NCBI GenBank assembly: GCA_038093975.1 | Contig: JBBPTG010000151.1 | Location: forward strand, 1-59,175 | Source: Chalciporus piperatus | Lineage: Eukaryota; Basidiomycota; Agaricomycetes; Boletales; Boletaceae | Reading direction: 5' to 3' | Length of the DNA stretch: 59,175 bases | Shown: positions 42,100 through 53,281 of the stretch, piece by piece | Numbering within the stretch: position 1 is the first letter of the stretch | How the letters are laid out: every line of letters begins with the position of its first letter | Notes under the pieces: generated by a model | The model's database searches: none | The model's input: the letters and a program-made list of their open reading frames with translations, nothing else | Told to the model about the DNA's origin: nothing | Translations under genes and position numbers: made by a program

Positions 42100-44170
42100 T
42101 CCGGGCCAGACCTAGTACTTCCTCCACCCGGAATTCCGCCATGGGTCACCGGACTCCAATCATCTTCGATCAAAGGCTGGAGATCGGGACGTCGAGACTT
42201 TGCCAAGGACTCGGAGTGGTGTAAGGAGAGTGCCAATTCTGAGCTTGGCACGATCAGAGCTATATGGCACGGTGTTGGTATTTCCCCCAAGGAATTCCAA
42301 CTGTTAGGCCCCCAGGGCAAACCCAGGGTATAAGAACGAGCTGGTCCTGGTCGAGGCGAAATAACAACTTTTGACCCTCCACCGCTCGCTCGCTTCGCAC
42401 TCGTTGTATGCGTCACCTTTTATCATGCCCGCGACCTCCGTTTGTCGTCTCCGTCGATGTGCACTGTTGGGCTACTATACCGGTACCGTCGGCGGAGCCA
42501 TGCGCGGAATTGACCAAGCTCAACGCCGCCGCCTCGTCTACTTCGAACGTCTTGTCGGGAAACCTACGCGGCGAAGTTCATGCATACGCAGTCTACTTCG
42601 TCATCTGAGGTGCGTGTAACTAACTCGTACAGCGCATCTGATCGTATTAGCTGACATCACGCACATTCAAGTTTTATATTCTGCGCTGCAATCACGTCCG
42701 CATTTCCAACTTGGTACCCATTCCGACATCAACAGTACCGAACTGTCCATACCAGGGTACGTTTCCTAGTACCAATTTTTCCGCCATCTCGACGCTCATT
42801 CCACAAAAGTCGCTTAGTCCCACTACCAGTGGATTAGCCTTAGGTACAGTATGATTCTACGAATTTCGGCTCGATCACTGAGATAGCCACCTTACACCTC
42901 TGCTACAGGTGTCGCTGGCAACACCTCAGACAGGCCTCACCCTCCGCTAGCAGTGTTTGTCGAGGCAGAGACGCTCCTGTTGTATTGGTAAGTGATGCCA
43001 TTTGCTCGTGGTCTTGCTTCGTGATGAAAAAACTTTGAATACAGCCCCGAGTCGTTGTACTATGATACCACATTGTGTTTCAGGTTTCCATTCTCTCGGT
43101 GGTGGTGTGCGTGTCGGTCCTTGAAGGGCGGGGGCTCGATAAAGTGGCTGGGTGTTTTGGTCGGAGTCGTTCAAGTGGTATATTTGACAACGATGTTCCT
43201 TGCCAAACGCTCCGGAAGTGGAGATGGCACTGGGCAGTGAGACCAGTAAGCAACCACATCCACTTACAGTTCAAGTTGTCACTTCGTAAACAGCAGAAGC
43301 ACGTCAAAGCGATTCTCCAATACCTGTTTTTCCACATCCTATTACAGAGTCCCGTGGTACTCCTGTCACATCGGTTGGATGACTTCAGGTGGACGGTATC
43401 AGTCAAATGCATGGGAAAAACCGGACTTCAGTTGGTACTTCGGTTTGGGTAAGTCCCACATTTCGTCTAGCTGCTGTTTACTCATGCACGGAGCGGAAGC
43501 AGAAGATGGCAGGGGGACCTCTGTCAGGGAGTTGTCTGAGGCTGCAGATCACCAGATCCACCTTCGGGCAACGCCAATTTTTGCGCCCATCTTGCTTTTG
43601 GGGAATGACAGGCTGTGTTACCTTGAGCACCACCTGTCTCCTCGTACGTCATCTATGGCTCGCCACCCAATCACAAGCACGTGGGATAAAGATGAAGGCG
43701 GGCCAAGACCGAAGCTGCACTGCGAATTGCAGTTAATTGAGTACCTACGGACACGTGGCATCAGCGGATAAGTCGTGGCGTTGGGGATGAGCGTCGCGGA
43801 TGGGGATTCGGTGCTCTGAGGGATGTCTCGACGAGCTGATTTGTGATTGGTTGGGTCCTTGCGAAGAGTGAAGGAGTGATGCAGGGCATCGTCTGGGATT
43901 CATGCACTTGCTAGTGCGGATCGCTCGCGAAGACTGGTCTGCATCAGTCCGTCACTCATTGCAGCGGTCGAACCGGGGGTTGGATGGAAGGACGTGCGTA
44001 GACCTAGTAGAGCACACCAGTGACCATGTTTTTGTCTTGTGGAACTGCGTATCCGGGAGGGAGAATCGTACTCAGTCGCCGTCCGTTTGTCGATGCTCTC
44101 GTGGACAGAACATTGAGAGACACGTCGTTCCTCGTCTCGGTCTGCCAAACAGCGTGAATCACGAGGTTGA
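42100..44170. repeat. Inverted duplication, right arm
   Basis: Inverted partner of 26645-28570. The left part holds a TATAAG box (42329-42334) and an ATG at 42408 opening the same first exon as in the other arm, but here the exon runs into a stop (TGA) where the left arm has a GTGCGT donor, so this copy cannot be spliced the same way. The right part (43835-44170) matches 26650-27000. The interior 42630-43830 holds no recognised gene. Confidence 0.8.
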
Positions 44171-44356
44171 CGTATGTCCACATTGACTAAATCCACAGCA
44201 CAAGACATTCTACTAGCTGAACAACGACAACCATACAACAACAACGCGATGAGAACGAAGGAGGGTATCCAACCACAGATGATGCACGCTCTATCTATCA
44301 CTCACAAGGTGTCCCCACATCTCATGCCATCTCATCTCATTCGCCACCATTCCGAT

Positions 44357-46628
44357 TTACGACGATCCCGAGCCAATGATATCCGCGAGCTGTGTCTTTG
44401 GAATGGCAGACGGATATGCCAAACGTTGCAAGCGCGTTTGTGTGTGCTGTTCGTACGCATAACCGAACCCGATGAGCGTATATTCGCTCCATGCGGTACC
44501 CAGGAAGGAGAGGCCGATTGGTATGCCTGGGGCGGGGTAGTAGGTGTTGGGACCCGCGCTGCCGACGGTAACATTGTTGGGGTAGAAACCTAGGGGAACT
44601 TGGGGAAGGGATGTCAGCATGGGACAGTGCTTGGAGGTGTGGAGAGAATAGACAGTACCGGTGATGATGGGGTATCCGGCGATGGCTAGGAGGGACAATT
44701 CATGATGAACGTGAGCATGGTGGAGATAACGTTGTGGATTACGAGAATGGGACTCACCAGCAGGGACGGTAGTGTATCCGGGTGTGGGAAGCACGAGCGC
44801 ATCCAAGGCATACATCTTCAATGCTGCGTCGATGCCGTTCGTCGCGCCGAGTTCCTTGTCAAAGGCAAGCGACTGGTAGTAGGATGGGTTGTATCCGGTG
44901 GTTGCCTCGGATGCGATCAAGCTGGACATGAGATCAGGTTGGAGGTGCAAAGCAAAGCAGGATGCTCACATGATCTGGTCCGTGTAGCCAGTAGGCTTCT
45001 CCAAACATGGGTTGTCGTTGTCGAACATGATGACATCAGCCAAGGACGACACATTCGAAGGGTTCGCGATGAGTGCGTCGAACCATTGGTTAAGCTGAAC
45101 CTATACAACCAATTGAATCACCGAACAGAACGTGATACACTTCTCATCACAACAAACCTTGAACTCAGTTTCCAGAACGACGGATTCGTTGTTGGAATTG
45201 TAGATAGCGTATGCGGAGGGCAGGTCAGCGGGGTCAACGATCGTAGCACCGAGCTCCCTGAGCGTTTCGAGAGCCTGTTCGAATACAACGTTCACATATG
45301 GGTCGTTACCAGTCATACTGTCGTTTAAGAATACAGCACGTGGAACACCGATGCGTTTGCCAACCAGGGAGGAGTTGCTGAGGGCCATGGTGTAGTCGGG
45401 AACCGGGGTAGGCTGGGCGAGAGTGAAGTTGTCGTTGGGGTCAGGACCAGCGATGATGGACAAGACGATGGCTGCGTCTGACATAGACCGAGCAAGGGGA
45501 CCGACGGTATCTTGATGCTCAGAGATGGGAATCACTGAGACAGAAAAGCCGGGAGTAAGTACATATGGTTGTGAACCACCACTAGAGACGAACCGCCAGC
45601 ACGCGAGGTAAGGCCGACAGTGGGTTTGATCCCCACAATGTTGTTCTGGTTGGCCGGACATGTGATGCTCCCATCAGTTTCCGTTCTACAATTACATAAG
45701 TGGGTCATTAGAATGAGAACGCGATACAACGCACCCAAGGGCTACTGCCGTCAAACCAATGGAGGAAGCGACTGCCGATCCAGACGAAGATCCGCAAGGG
45801 TCTCCATTCGGATAGTAAGCATTCGTGCACTGTCCACCACGTCCGGACCACCCGGATGCAATCATTCCTCTGAAGTGAGCCCACTCAGACATGTTGGCCT
45901 TACCTGAAATAAGACGTGTCAGGAGTCAGGTGAAACGATCGTGGAGATGGTCAGGGCGCATCAGGAAGCTGACCAAGGATGATAGCGCCTGCTTTGCGCA
46001 GCTTTTTCACGACGCCAGCATCTTCTGAAATTATCGACCTCAGCAGAGAGTAGCTTCCAGCAGTCGTATTCATGCCTTGAATGCAGAAAAAGAAATGAGA
46101 ATCAATGCCACAACGCCACTCATCAGCGACATACCCTCGAATGCAACGGTTCCAATGTTGTCCTTGACGAGAACCGGAATACCATGCAGGGCACTCCGGG
46201 GACCGTAAGTGAGGCGCTCATAGTCCAGTACAGTTGCTTCCTCAAGCGCAGATGGGTTAGTCTCGATCACAGCACGCAAGGCAGGCCCCTCAAGATTAAC
46301 TTCCTCGACTCGGGCAAAGTAAGCCTGTTTGGGGATGTTCATCAGTGGCTCGATCAACATTAAACATCAAAACCATGTAATCAATCATTATCGTCGTACC
46401 GCGGAGGAAAGACAGCATGTGATAGGGATGTGGGGCACGCATCAACGTACATACCTTAATGAGGTCTACGCTGGTAAACTGGCCGGAGGTCAATCCGGCT
46501 TGAAGCTCTGTCAATGAAGCCTCATAGAGGTCAGGAAGAGGCGTTGTTACGGCTGCCGATACGAAGAATGACTGTGTCAAGAAGAGACCAGCACATATCC
46601 AAAATACCAAACGCGTAAGCGAAGCCAT
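44357..46628 (-). CDS. Secreted amidase-signature hydrolase
   Basis: Amidase-signature enzyme (Ser-cisSer-Lys triad) hydrolysing amide bonds; substrate unknown. The start at 46626-46628 opens with a signal peptide ([21 protein letters not shown]), suggesting secretion or the vacuole. Then come [14 protein letters not shown] (catalytic Lys, near 46150), [15 protein letters not shown], [17 protein letters not shown] (the Ser-rich signature, near 45780), [17 protein letters not shown] and [15 protein letters not shown]. The C-terminal half has [29 protein letters not shown] and [10 protein letters not shown]. The stop is at 44357-44359. About nine introns, each keeping the frame as far as I could check. 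The order matches fungal amidases related to GatA, of the common Agaricomycete secreted type. Several Asn-x-Ser/Thr sites fit secretion. Confidence 0.9.
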
Positions 46629-46722
46629 GTTGAAGGATGTTGAACCGAGCAGAACGCCGTGGGAGCGAGCGACTCGATCAGGGTCACGGTCGCTTCAAGT
46701 ACTCCGTCGGGGACAGTGTCAA

Positions 46723-47319
46723 TCAGAACTCGAAGGGCATCAGCGGATTCTCCCACTGCGATAAGCAATTAATGCGATGTAATGCGCGTTGTCGCCCGAG
46801 ATAAGGAGCTCGAGGACGCGTCGAGCTATAGTTATCAACTTGAATGCAACAATGAGTACATCACCGTAATTTCTCACGAAGGCTCTCCGAAATCTGGAGA
46901 ACCTGCCAGAAATCGATACTGAAAGTGGTAGAGCTGGTGAACTTGAGAGTTGGACAGCTCAACCAATCCTGGTGTGAACTAGTCTCCCCTAGTAGACAAA
47001 CCAAAGAGTCGGGATGAAGACAGTCGTTCACCCTCCACTATGGGTGTGAATTTGCCATAGTATACTCACCAAGAATATGAGGCTGTCAAAGGATTGCCTC
47101 CGATCGTAGTTGATCTGGCAGATCACGTCAATTGATATCGCCAAATAAACTTACAGACATGGAAACTCCGTTGTGGAGATCCAGAGTAACGTCCATGGGC
47201 GCACAAAATAATTCAAGTAGACTTGGAGGTACAAGTTCGAAAGGACCAAGGATGTGAACGTCACGGTCGACGGCGATCTTTATCTGCCTGCCGCTATGCC
47301 ACGAGCCTGCTGAGGTCAT
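46723..47319 (-). CDS. Possible small spliced gene, unknown function
   Basis: I do not recognise this protein. From ATG 47317-47319 a frame with HILGPFELVPPSLLELFCA and MDVTLDLHNGVSMS reaches a GTAAGT donor. A 45-nt exon between CCAG and GTGAGT reads INYDRRQSFDSLIFL, then after an intron that contains the dispersed 55-bp repeat comes FTSSTTFSIDFWQVLQISES, and after a GTGATG donor a last basic exon to a TGA at 46723-46725. All junctions keep the frame, but short exons can fit by chance. It ends only 95 bp upstream of the amidase start codon. Confidence 0.3.
46981..47035. repeat. 55-bp dispersed repeat copy
   Basis: Inverted partner of about 33195-33245: AGTCTCCC, a short spacer, AGAGTCGGGATGA and GACAGTCGTTCACCC occur in the same order. 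It lies in a putative intron of the small gene at 46723-47319. Confidence 0.65.
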
Positions 47320-47657
47320 CCAAGTCTTCCCCGACTAACCAAGTTGAAATACAGCACTGGCAGTCTCCCGGGCCTGATCCCCTTGCGGGGCAGCCTACTA
47401 CTACTACTACTGCCTCATCACAGCTCCGGTATCTGAATATCGTTCATCTCAGTCGAACCCATCAAATGGCCCAGCATCGTAACGGTTCAAAGCAATCAGT
47501 GCACCAGGCCCGGGGCTCAAAGCCTGCGCGGCAAGACGAACCTAGCCAAATGCAAGGCACTGCGGCGGACCGGTCGAAGGTGATTCAATACAGTCTTGGA
47601 AGAGCACGGTCGCCTTGTGGAAGACAGGCACCTCGTTAGTCTCCCAATCCAGTGGGT
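47320..47657. other. Intergenic, left flank of the transposon
   Basis: About 340 bp without a recognisable gene. A short TAC/CTA run is present near 47400. Confidence 0.35.
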
Positions 47658-47666
47658 GGGCATTCT

Positions 47667-47718
47667 AGGGAATGCTATTCTCCCACCTCGTATCGGACGC
47701 AAGGTCACGTGACACCGA
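47667..47718 (+). repeat. Left terminal inverted repeat of the MULE
   Basis: 52 bp, matching the reverse complement of 49268-49319 with one mismatch at base 10. Confidence 0.92.
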
Positions 47719-49267
47719 ACCAGTTCGTCTCGTGTGTGGAGGAGTGAGCTTGAGAGTCAGGGCTAGGAGTGTTGCTGAAGATATTGTATTCGGGTATATA
47801 GTACTTCAGTAATATGAGGTATAATACTGCTGAGACTACACATGAAAGTATGGGCATCCATCCGCGCGATTCGTGGGTTCAATGGGTCGTCTGGCGTGAT
47901 GGGGATATGGTGATGGTGACGGCCTAGGTGAGTCTTTGATGAACCTGCGCGTGTAGTGCTGGTTCTGACGCGTTTCTTCGTCCGCTCCTAGCGTCTTCGT
48001 TTCGACTCGTTGTGAGTCGCTATCGGCGTTGCTCGTTGCGTTGCGTCACGGTCGCGTTCGGCATCATTTTCACCGCTCTGCAACTCCCCTGTCTCTCGAC
48101 ATCTCGTTTTTCGTCGACCTGGCGAGCTCACGGCCGCACGGCTCCGTTCGTGCGCCTGTGCGATCACACCGCGCATTCGACTCTTCGTCGTCGTCGCACT
48201 CGCTCGTTCGGGTTTGGGGTTCGTTCATTGGGACTATGCAGGTGCGTCGTCTTCGTTCGTCGCGTCGTACTGACCATGGTCTTCGTCCCTCGACATCGAT
48301 CGCTCGACTGACCTCAACGCCCTTGATCGACACATGTCAGCGTGTTTCATCGTTCTCCCATTCATCCAGCTTGTCTGTGAGCCTCCCAGCGTCCTCCTCG
48401 ACGATCTCCGTGTATCTGCGAGCGCGGGCGGTGCTTCCCGCTCGTTTGCAATTGGTTTTGCCCTCGACCTGTACAACTTCGGGATCGCTCGACACGATCG
48501 TTTTGACTCTCGACAACCCCAACTCCACCACACGCCCGTCGAAAGGCTCTTTCCGCCGTGTTTCTTCGCGGCTGGGTGTGCTTTCAGCGTCGTTCGACTT
48601 GTGCAGCGTGCTTGTCTAGCATGCGCGAACAACTCCGTTTGTCGTCGTCGTCATCCGCGGTTTCCCCTTGAGCGGCACGCTCTGGGGATTGTTAGGCGAG
48701 TCTTCGTTCGCATTTGCGTCAACGGACACATTTGCTGTGGTTGTCGCAGCAGTCTCGTCTGTGGACATCTCCGCTCAACCTGATTCGAATAATTGCCCAT
48801 TGTGGGCGTCGGCCGTGGTCGCGATTGCTACGTCGGATGTCATCGACTCTCCCGGCCCCAGCCCTGTCGCCCACCACTTCTTCGACCTCCTCGTATGATT
48901 CCGTCTCGCTTGGGGTCTTCTCTCGCATTGTAGCTTTCGACACCTACCACGCGCCCTCTACACCCTTGATCTCGCTCGCAATTTCATCACCTTCGTCGGA
49001 TGGCATTGACGACTCGTCTGGTCGTGTTTCATGGCGGCTGGACGCGCTTTCAGCGTCGTTCCGACGCATTTCACTCGTCGATCGGTTTCGTCAACGAGTA
49101 TTTTTGATCTGGTGGCTTGGTGGGGTCTCTGGTGAGTATGTGTGGTCGCTGTCTTCGTTCGAACGACTGATGGGCGGTGGCTGGTGGCTGGTCGGAGGCT
49201 CGGACACAGTCGGACACTGATGTACTGATGTCTGGCAATCAACAAAGTCACATGACACCGAACCGAC

Positions 49268-49319
49268 TCGGTGTCACGTGACCTTGCGTCCGATACGAGG
49301 TGGGAGAATTGCATTCCCT
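49268..49319 (-). repeat. Right terminal inverted repeat of the MULE
   Basis: Pairs with 47667-47718. Just inside, CACATGACACCGA (about 49250) and TCGGTGTCACGTG (about 49268) make a subterminal palindrome at this end only, a possible hairpin or doubled binding site. Confidence 0.92.
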
Positions 49320-49328
49320 GGGCATTCT

Positions 49329-49894
49329 TTACTGAGGTCTTCATGATCGCAAAGCTGCAACCTCCTCCAACTTCCTCGTGGTAGGGATAGTATTTCCCGT
49401 CATCGCGTTTGCTCGTCCGGGTTCGGAATCGTTTTTATGGACTGCGGGTATATGTGTGACCATCTGGGTGAATTATTTGATCGTGTTATTCTCCTTATGA
49501 TCATGTTCAACCTGCTCTTCGCAGGAGCACGGCATGGAAGTTCAACTTGTCTCGCCATCCTTAACTCGACTCGTTCGTTGTGATCCGTTGGCGTATGGTT
49601 GACCGTGTCACCGTAGAGCAAGAACTAGTACTGGTAGAGAATTTGCACAAAGGGAAAAGGGAAAGAAAGGGACGAGTTAAAGCTCAGACTCACACGTGAT
49701 TCGGACGTTCGGTTCAATTCCTAGGCGAGCCGTTCCTTCGACTCGACCGTATATGCCACCAACGCGTCGAGGGAAAACTAGAGCAGAGGTACGTGTATTA
49801 TAAGATTCATCTACGCGGCAAACGATTTCCCTGACCGTTTCAACTCTTGTTAGCTGCCGCTCACCCCCCAGCGACGTCACCAGTCGCATCTGAA
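49329..49894. other. Intergenic between transposon and unknown gene
   Basis: About 565 bp, no gene recognised. Probably contains the promoter of the gene starting at 49895. Confidence 0.35.
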
Positions 49895-50599
49895 ATGAGT
49901 TTGGACTGTTCTGAGGAAAGTCAAAGCTCCACTGGCAGTGGCAGGCGCTACATCTCCCCCGTAGATCAGTACTTGATGACACTCAATCCCGATCACAAGC
50001 CAGCCTCGGAGGAGGCCCTTATAAAGACTGTGCTGAGGGGCAAACACAGAAGTCACCTTGAGGAAGCATGGACGCGCCACGTCGCTCAGGCCAATCGCAT
50101 CGTTGCCAAGTTCAAGGCAAAACCGCATAAGGCTGTATGTGTTGTATCCTAATGAATGGTTCCATCCTATTGAGCCCCGCTGCAGGACAAACCCAAAGAG
50201 GGTGAGGCATCCGTCATGTACTATGATATTCCCGACAGCGAGAGCCTTGCCATCCGTCGATGGGACAGCAACATGCAAGAGTACGGCCTCTACTGTTTCG
50301 ACCTCTACGACACATCCAAGCGCATTGCTATCAATCTTCCCGATAACTACAAGATTTGCAACGTCCCTCATACTGGTGCTTTTGTGATCGGCGGCAGTGG
50401 CTCAGAAGTAAAGAGCTGGGAGATGACATGGGGTATTCTTCGTGAAGATACACTACCCGGGCAAGAGCGTTTCGCTGTTCCTGAGGGCTCGCACCTAGTC
50501 CTCTTCCGCCCCGATAAGCAACCGTTCTTTTTTGCTCTTCCAACACGTCCTCGTGTATATCGTGGTGTAGCTGCCATATTTGCTCAACCCAGACATTGA
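49895..50599 (+). CDS. Hypothetical 217-residue protein, two exons
   Basis: I do not recognise the family. Exon 1 (49895-50134) encodes a Ser-rich start, then YISPVDQYLMTLNPDHKPAS and a charged helical stretch ending RIVAKFKAKPHKA. A 51-nt intron (GTATGT to CTGCAG) leads to exon 2 (50186-50599) with MYYDIPDSESLAIRRWDSN, YGLYCFDLYDTSKRIAINL, TGAFVIGGSGSEVKSWEMTW and a C-terminal segment HLVLFRPDKQPFFFALP. The second half alternates hydrophobic and polar residues and looks like a small beta-sandwich. No signal peptide or membrane helix. The start was chosen as the only ATG before the conserved-looking region; an upstream in-frame stretch lacks an ATG. Good codon character and a clean intron support a real gene. 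Confidence 0.7.
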
Positions 50600-51164
50600 C
50601 AGCCTCAGAGGTCTTAACATAGACTCTAGATACTAGAAAAGCATTGGATCCAAACTCTCAAAAAAGGACAACCCCTGAAGAAGGATATTCATCTCTTCCA
50701 GTGATTCAGTGCTAGTTGGGCGTAAGGTCGATCACCCCACAATCGTAATAGAACTGTATCATTTCCATTCTTATGACTCACAAACAAGCAATGCACCTTT
50801 CGTTCACGCCAGCGAACTGACCAGTCAGGTGAAGTATAGAAGGAAGGAAGCACGCCACAACCCCATGTATCGCTATCGCTCATCACAGCCTAGGACATCA
50901 TTACATCGATAATCGATTCCCTCCACTTCTAGAGATGGGACGTAATCTTGCCTGCAGGCTGCGAGTGCCTGGACCAAGATCATGAATTAATTGTACCTTG
51001 CTTCTGGAAGGAATGGAAGCATCAAGGTCACGGAGAAGACGAATTGAGGAGGACCTTTATTCGGTACAACCGTGCGCACCCTCTGGGGTGTAGGGCCATG
51101 GTATAAAACCCCTTCTCTTACTTTCGCCATTCATCCTCTTACATCTACAGCCTCGAATAAAACG
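50600..51164 (+). promoter_or_regulatory. Promoter region of the M20 peptidase gene, TATA box at 51102-51107
   Basis: No gene in this 565-bp stretch. TATAAA at 51102-51107 lies 58 bp before the start codon and is followed by a pyrimidine-rich leader (CTTCTCTTACTTTC), the usual layout of an actively expressed fungal gene. Confidence 0.6.
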
Positions 51165-53251
51165 ATGTCGACTCAGCAAGACCAATTCTTTCAATATGTC
51201 GATGATCATGTCGACGATTTCATCCAGCGGCTTTCCACCGCAGTAACTTATCCAAGGTACCCATTATTCCTTTCACCCTCGTGGTTCGCTCACATGTCTA
51301 CTTACCGGGATCAGGGATAGTATAAGTGGCGACCCAGCTCACCGAGAAAACGTTCGAAACATGGGTGTCTGGCTGCAGACGCAGCTTGTTTCCCTCGGTG
51401 TAACCGATGCCCAGCTCGTCGAGCTCGGATATCAGCCGAATACTGAGCCACCTCTCAAGCTTCCACCTCTTGTGATCGGGAACGTCAACACTGGAAGCAG
51501 TAAGACCGTGCTCGTATATGGCCACTACGACGTTCAGCCGGTTCGTTCCTCGTCTCCTTTCGCGATTCGTACTACGTGAAGAGAGCGCTGAATCTTGCGT
51601 TTTCAAGGTAAATGGTTGGGCGGAGAACAACCCCGACTCACCCGATGCGTTTGTGTTGAAACCATTTCCTAACGGACAACTTGTTGGCCGCGGTGCTACG
51701 GACGATAAAGGCCCCTTGATGGGATGGCTCAATATCCTCGAGGCACACCAGCAACTCCAATTGAAGCTACCCGTCAACATCAAGTTCTTGTTTGAAGGAA
51801 TGGAAGAAAGCTCGAGTGTCGGACTGGACGGTTGGATTACCCAGGAGGCAGCCAAAGGAGACCAGGGGTTCTTTGCAGGCGTTGATTGTGTCTGTATCGT
51901 GAGTATCAGATCACAATTCTTAAACTCGTTTTCGATTTGGCCCTCACCCCTGCCGCGGATACTAGACGGACACTTACTGGCTTACCACTCGTCGTCCTGC
52001 GCTCACGTACGGCGTCCGCGGAATTGCGTACTTCAGCCTCAACATCACCGGCGCGAAAGATGATCTCCACTCTGGGATATACGGACGGATGATACACGAG
52101 CCCATGACGGATATGGTCAAGCTACTCGGGAAACTTGTGGAAGTGAATGGTCTAATCACTGTCCCTGGTGTTGAAAACCTCGTCAACCCACCCACGAAAG
52201 AAGAAAGGTAAGAAGATCTCATTTCGATTCGGGTTCTCACCCGATGCCGATATCCCGTCGGATCCTAGGCAGGAATATCAAAAGTTGGACTACAAAGTTG
52301 AGGACCTCCGAGCAGATACTGGTGCTTCGGTATGTGCAATGATATGCAACTTCATATGGTGCTCTTCGATCGAACTTGTTCGCTGTTTGCCAGGTGGGGC
52401 TGTCAGAAGACCCGGCTGAGCTGCTTATGGGCCGCATGCGCTATCCGTCACTCTCCATCCATGGAATCAAAGGTGCCTTCGATCAAGATGGGCTGTTAAC
52501 TATCATTCCTCACCAGATCAGTGGAAGGTTCAGTCTCCGGTGAGCACCATCCGCCTACCTCGTCAAACGACGTCTCAGGGTCAATTGAATTCGGTCTATC
52601 TCCCTCCACACCACAGCCTTGTTCATCCCCAGACGCCCGATATCATCATCCCGCTGGTCACCAACTTCCTGAATGCTGAATTTGCCAAGTTGGGATCGAA
52701 GAACGAAATGGAGGTCGCGTACGAGGGTGGTGGCCTTCCTTGGGTGGGAAACAAAGATCACTGGAATTTCAAGGCCGCAGATGCTGCTACGCAGGTTCGT
52801 ATGTCTTCTCCTGCTTTGGGTCTCAAGGTACTGCGAAACACGTCTGTTGACTATTCACTTGGAAGACTGTCCATGGATCAAGTCTTGCACCTGACTATAC
52901 CCGCGAGGGAGGATCTATACCTGTAGCTCTCCTCTTCCAAAACGCGTTAAAGGCGAACGTGTTGCTGTTATCCATGGGAAGATCGGACGATGGTGCTCAG
53001 TAAGCATTTCCGTATTCTCCGATGCGCGCGGCAATTCGAGTGTTCACATGTACTTGTCTGCAGTTCGTTGCGCGAAAAATTGGATGTCGATAACTATATC
53101 AAGGGGGTAAGATTACTTGACTGCTGTGTATTGTTTTTTTTTTTGGATGCTGACGGGTTTTATTGCTTGCCATCGTGTTTAGACGAAGGTGTATGGATCG
53201 TACCTGTACAATCTCGCCACCGTCGAGTCCGAGTCCGCGTCGTCTTCCTAA
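51165..53251 (+). CDS. M20 family metallopeptidase, Cys-Gly dipeptidase (CNDP2/Dug1) type
   Basis: Cytosolic di-zinc dipeptidase of the CNDP/Dug1 group, which hydrolyses Cys-Gly and other dipeptides in glutathione turnover. Start ATG 51165 gives [17 protein letters not shown]. Metal-site motifs are in order: [11 protein letters not shown] (first His), [13 protein letters not shown] (bridging Asp), [13 protein letters not shown] (catalytic Glu pair), [19 protein letters not shown] after an intron ending near 51968, and LDVDNYIKG preceded by [10 protein letters not shown] (last His). Other family segments are [32 protein letters not shown] and [17 protein letters not shown] near 52890. The last exon starts after GTTTAG at about 53182 and ends at 53249-53251. 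About ten introns. The stop lies a few dozen bases from the left end of a retrotransposon LTR whose promoter points toward this gene's 3' end. Confidence 0.9.
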
Positions 53252-53281
53252 GAGCCGCTTCCTGTCCGTTCATCTAAAAAT

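Larger units (their letters stand above)
47658..49328. mobile_element. Non-autonomous Mutator-like (MULE) DNA transposon, 1,653 bp, with 9-bp target duplication
   Basis: The element occupies 47667-49319. Both ends read inward AGGGAATGC, then one mismatch, then a continued match to about base 52 (through CACGTGACACCGA), so the terminal inverted repeats are 52 bp with one difference. The flanks carry the identical 9-mer GGGCATTCT at 47658-47666 and 49320-49328. A 9-bp duplication with long terminal repeats fits the Mutator superfamily. The interior is CpG-rich and has open frames of 130-196 codons in several frames, but none resembles a MULE transposase, so it must move in trans. A near-identical pair of termini and duplication imply recent insertion. 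Confidence 0.9.

Noticed and set aside
48029..48619. 196-codon open frame in the MULE as a transposase gene
   Set aside because: Composition follows the CpG-rich DNA (Ser/Arg-rich in several frames), open frames overlap on both strands, and no MULE transposase or zinc-finger motif is seen.
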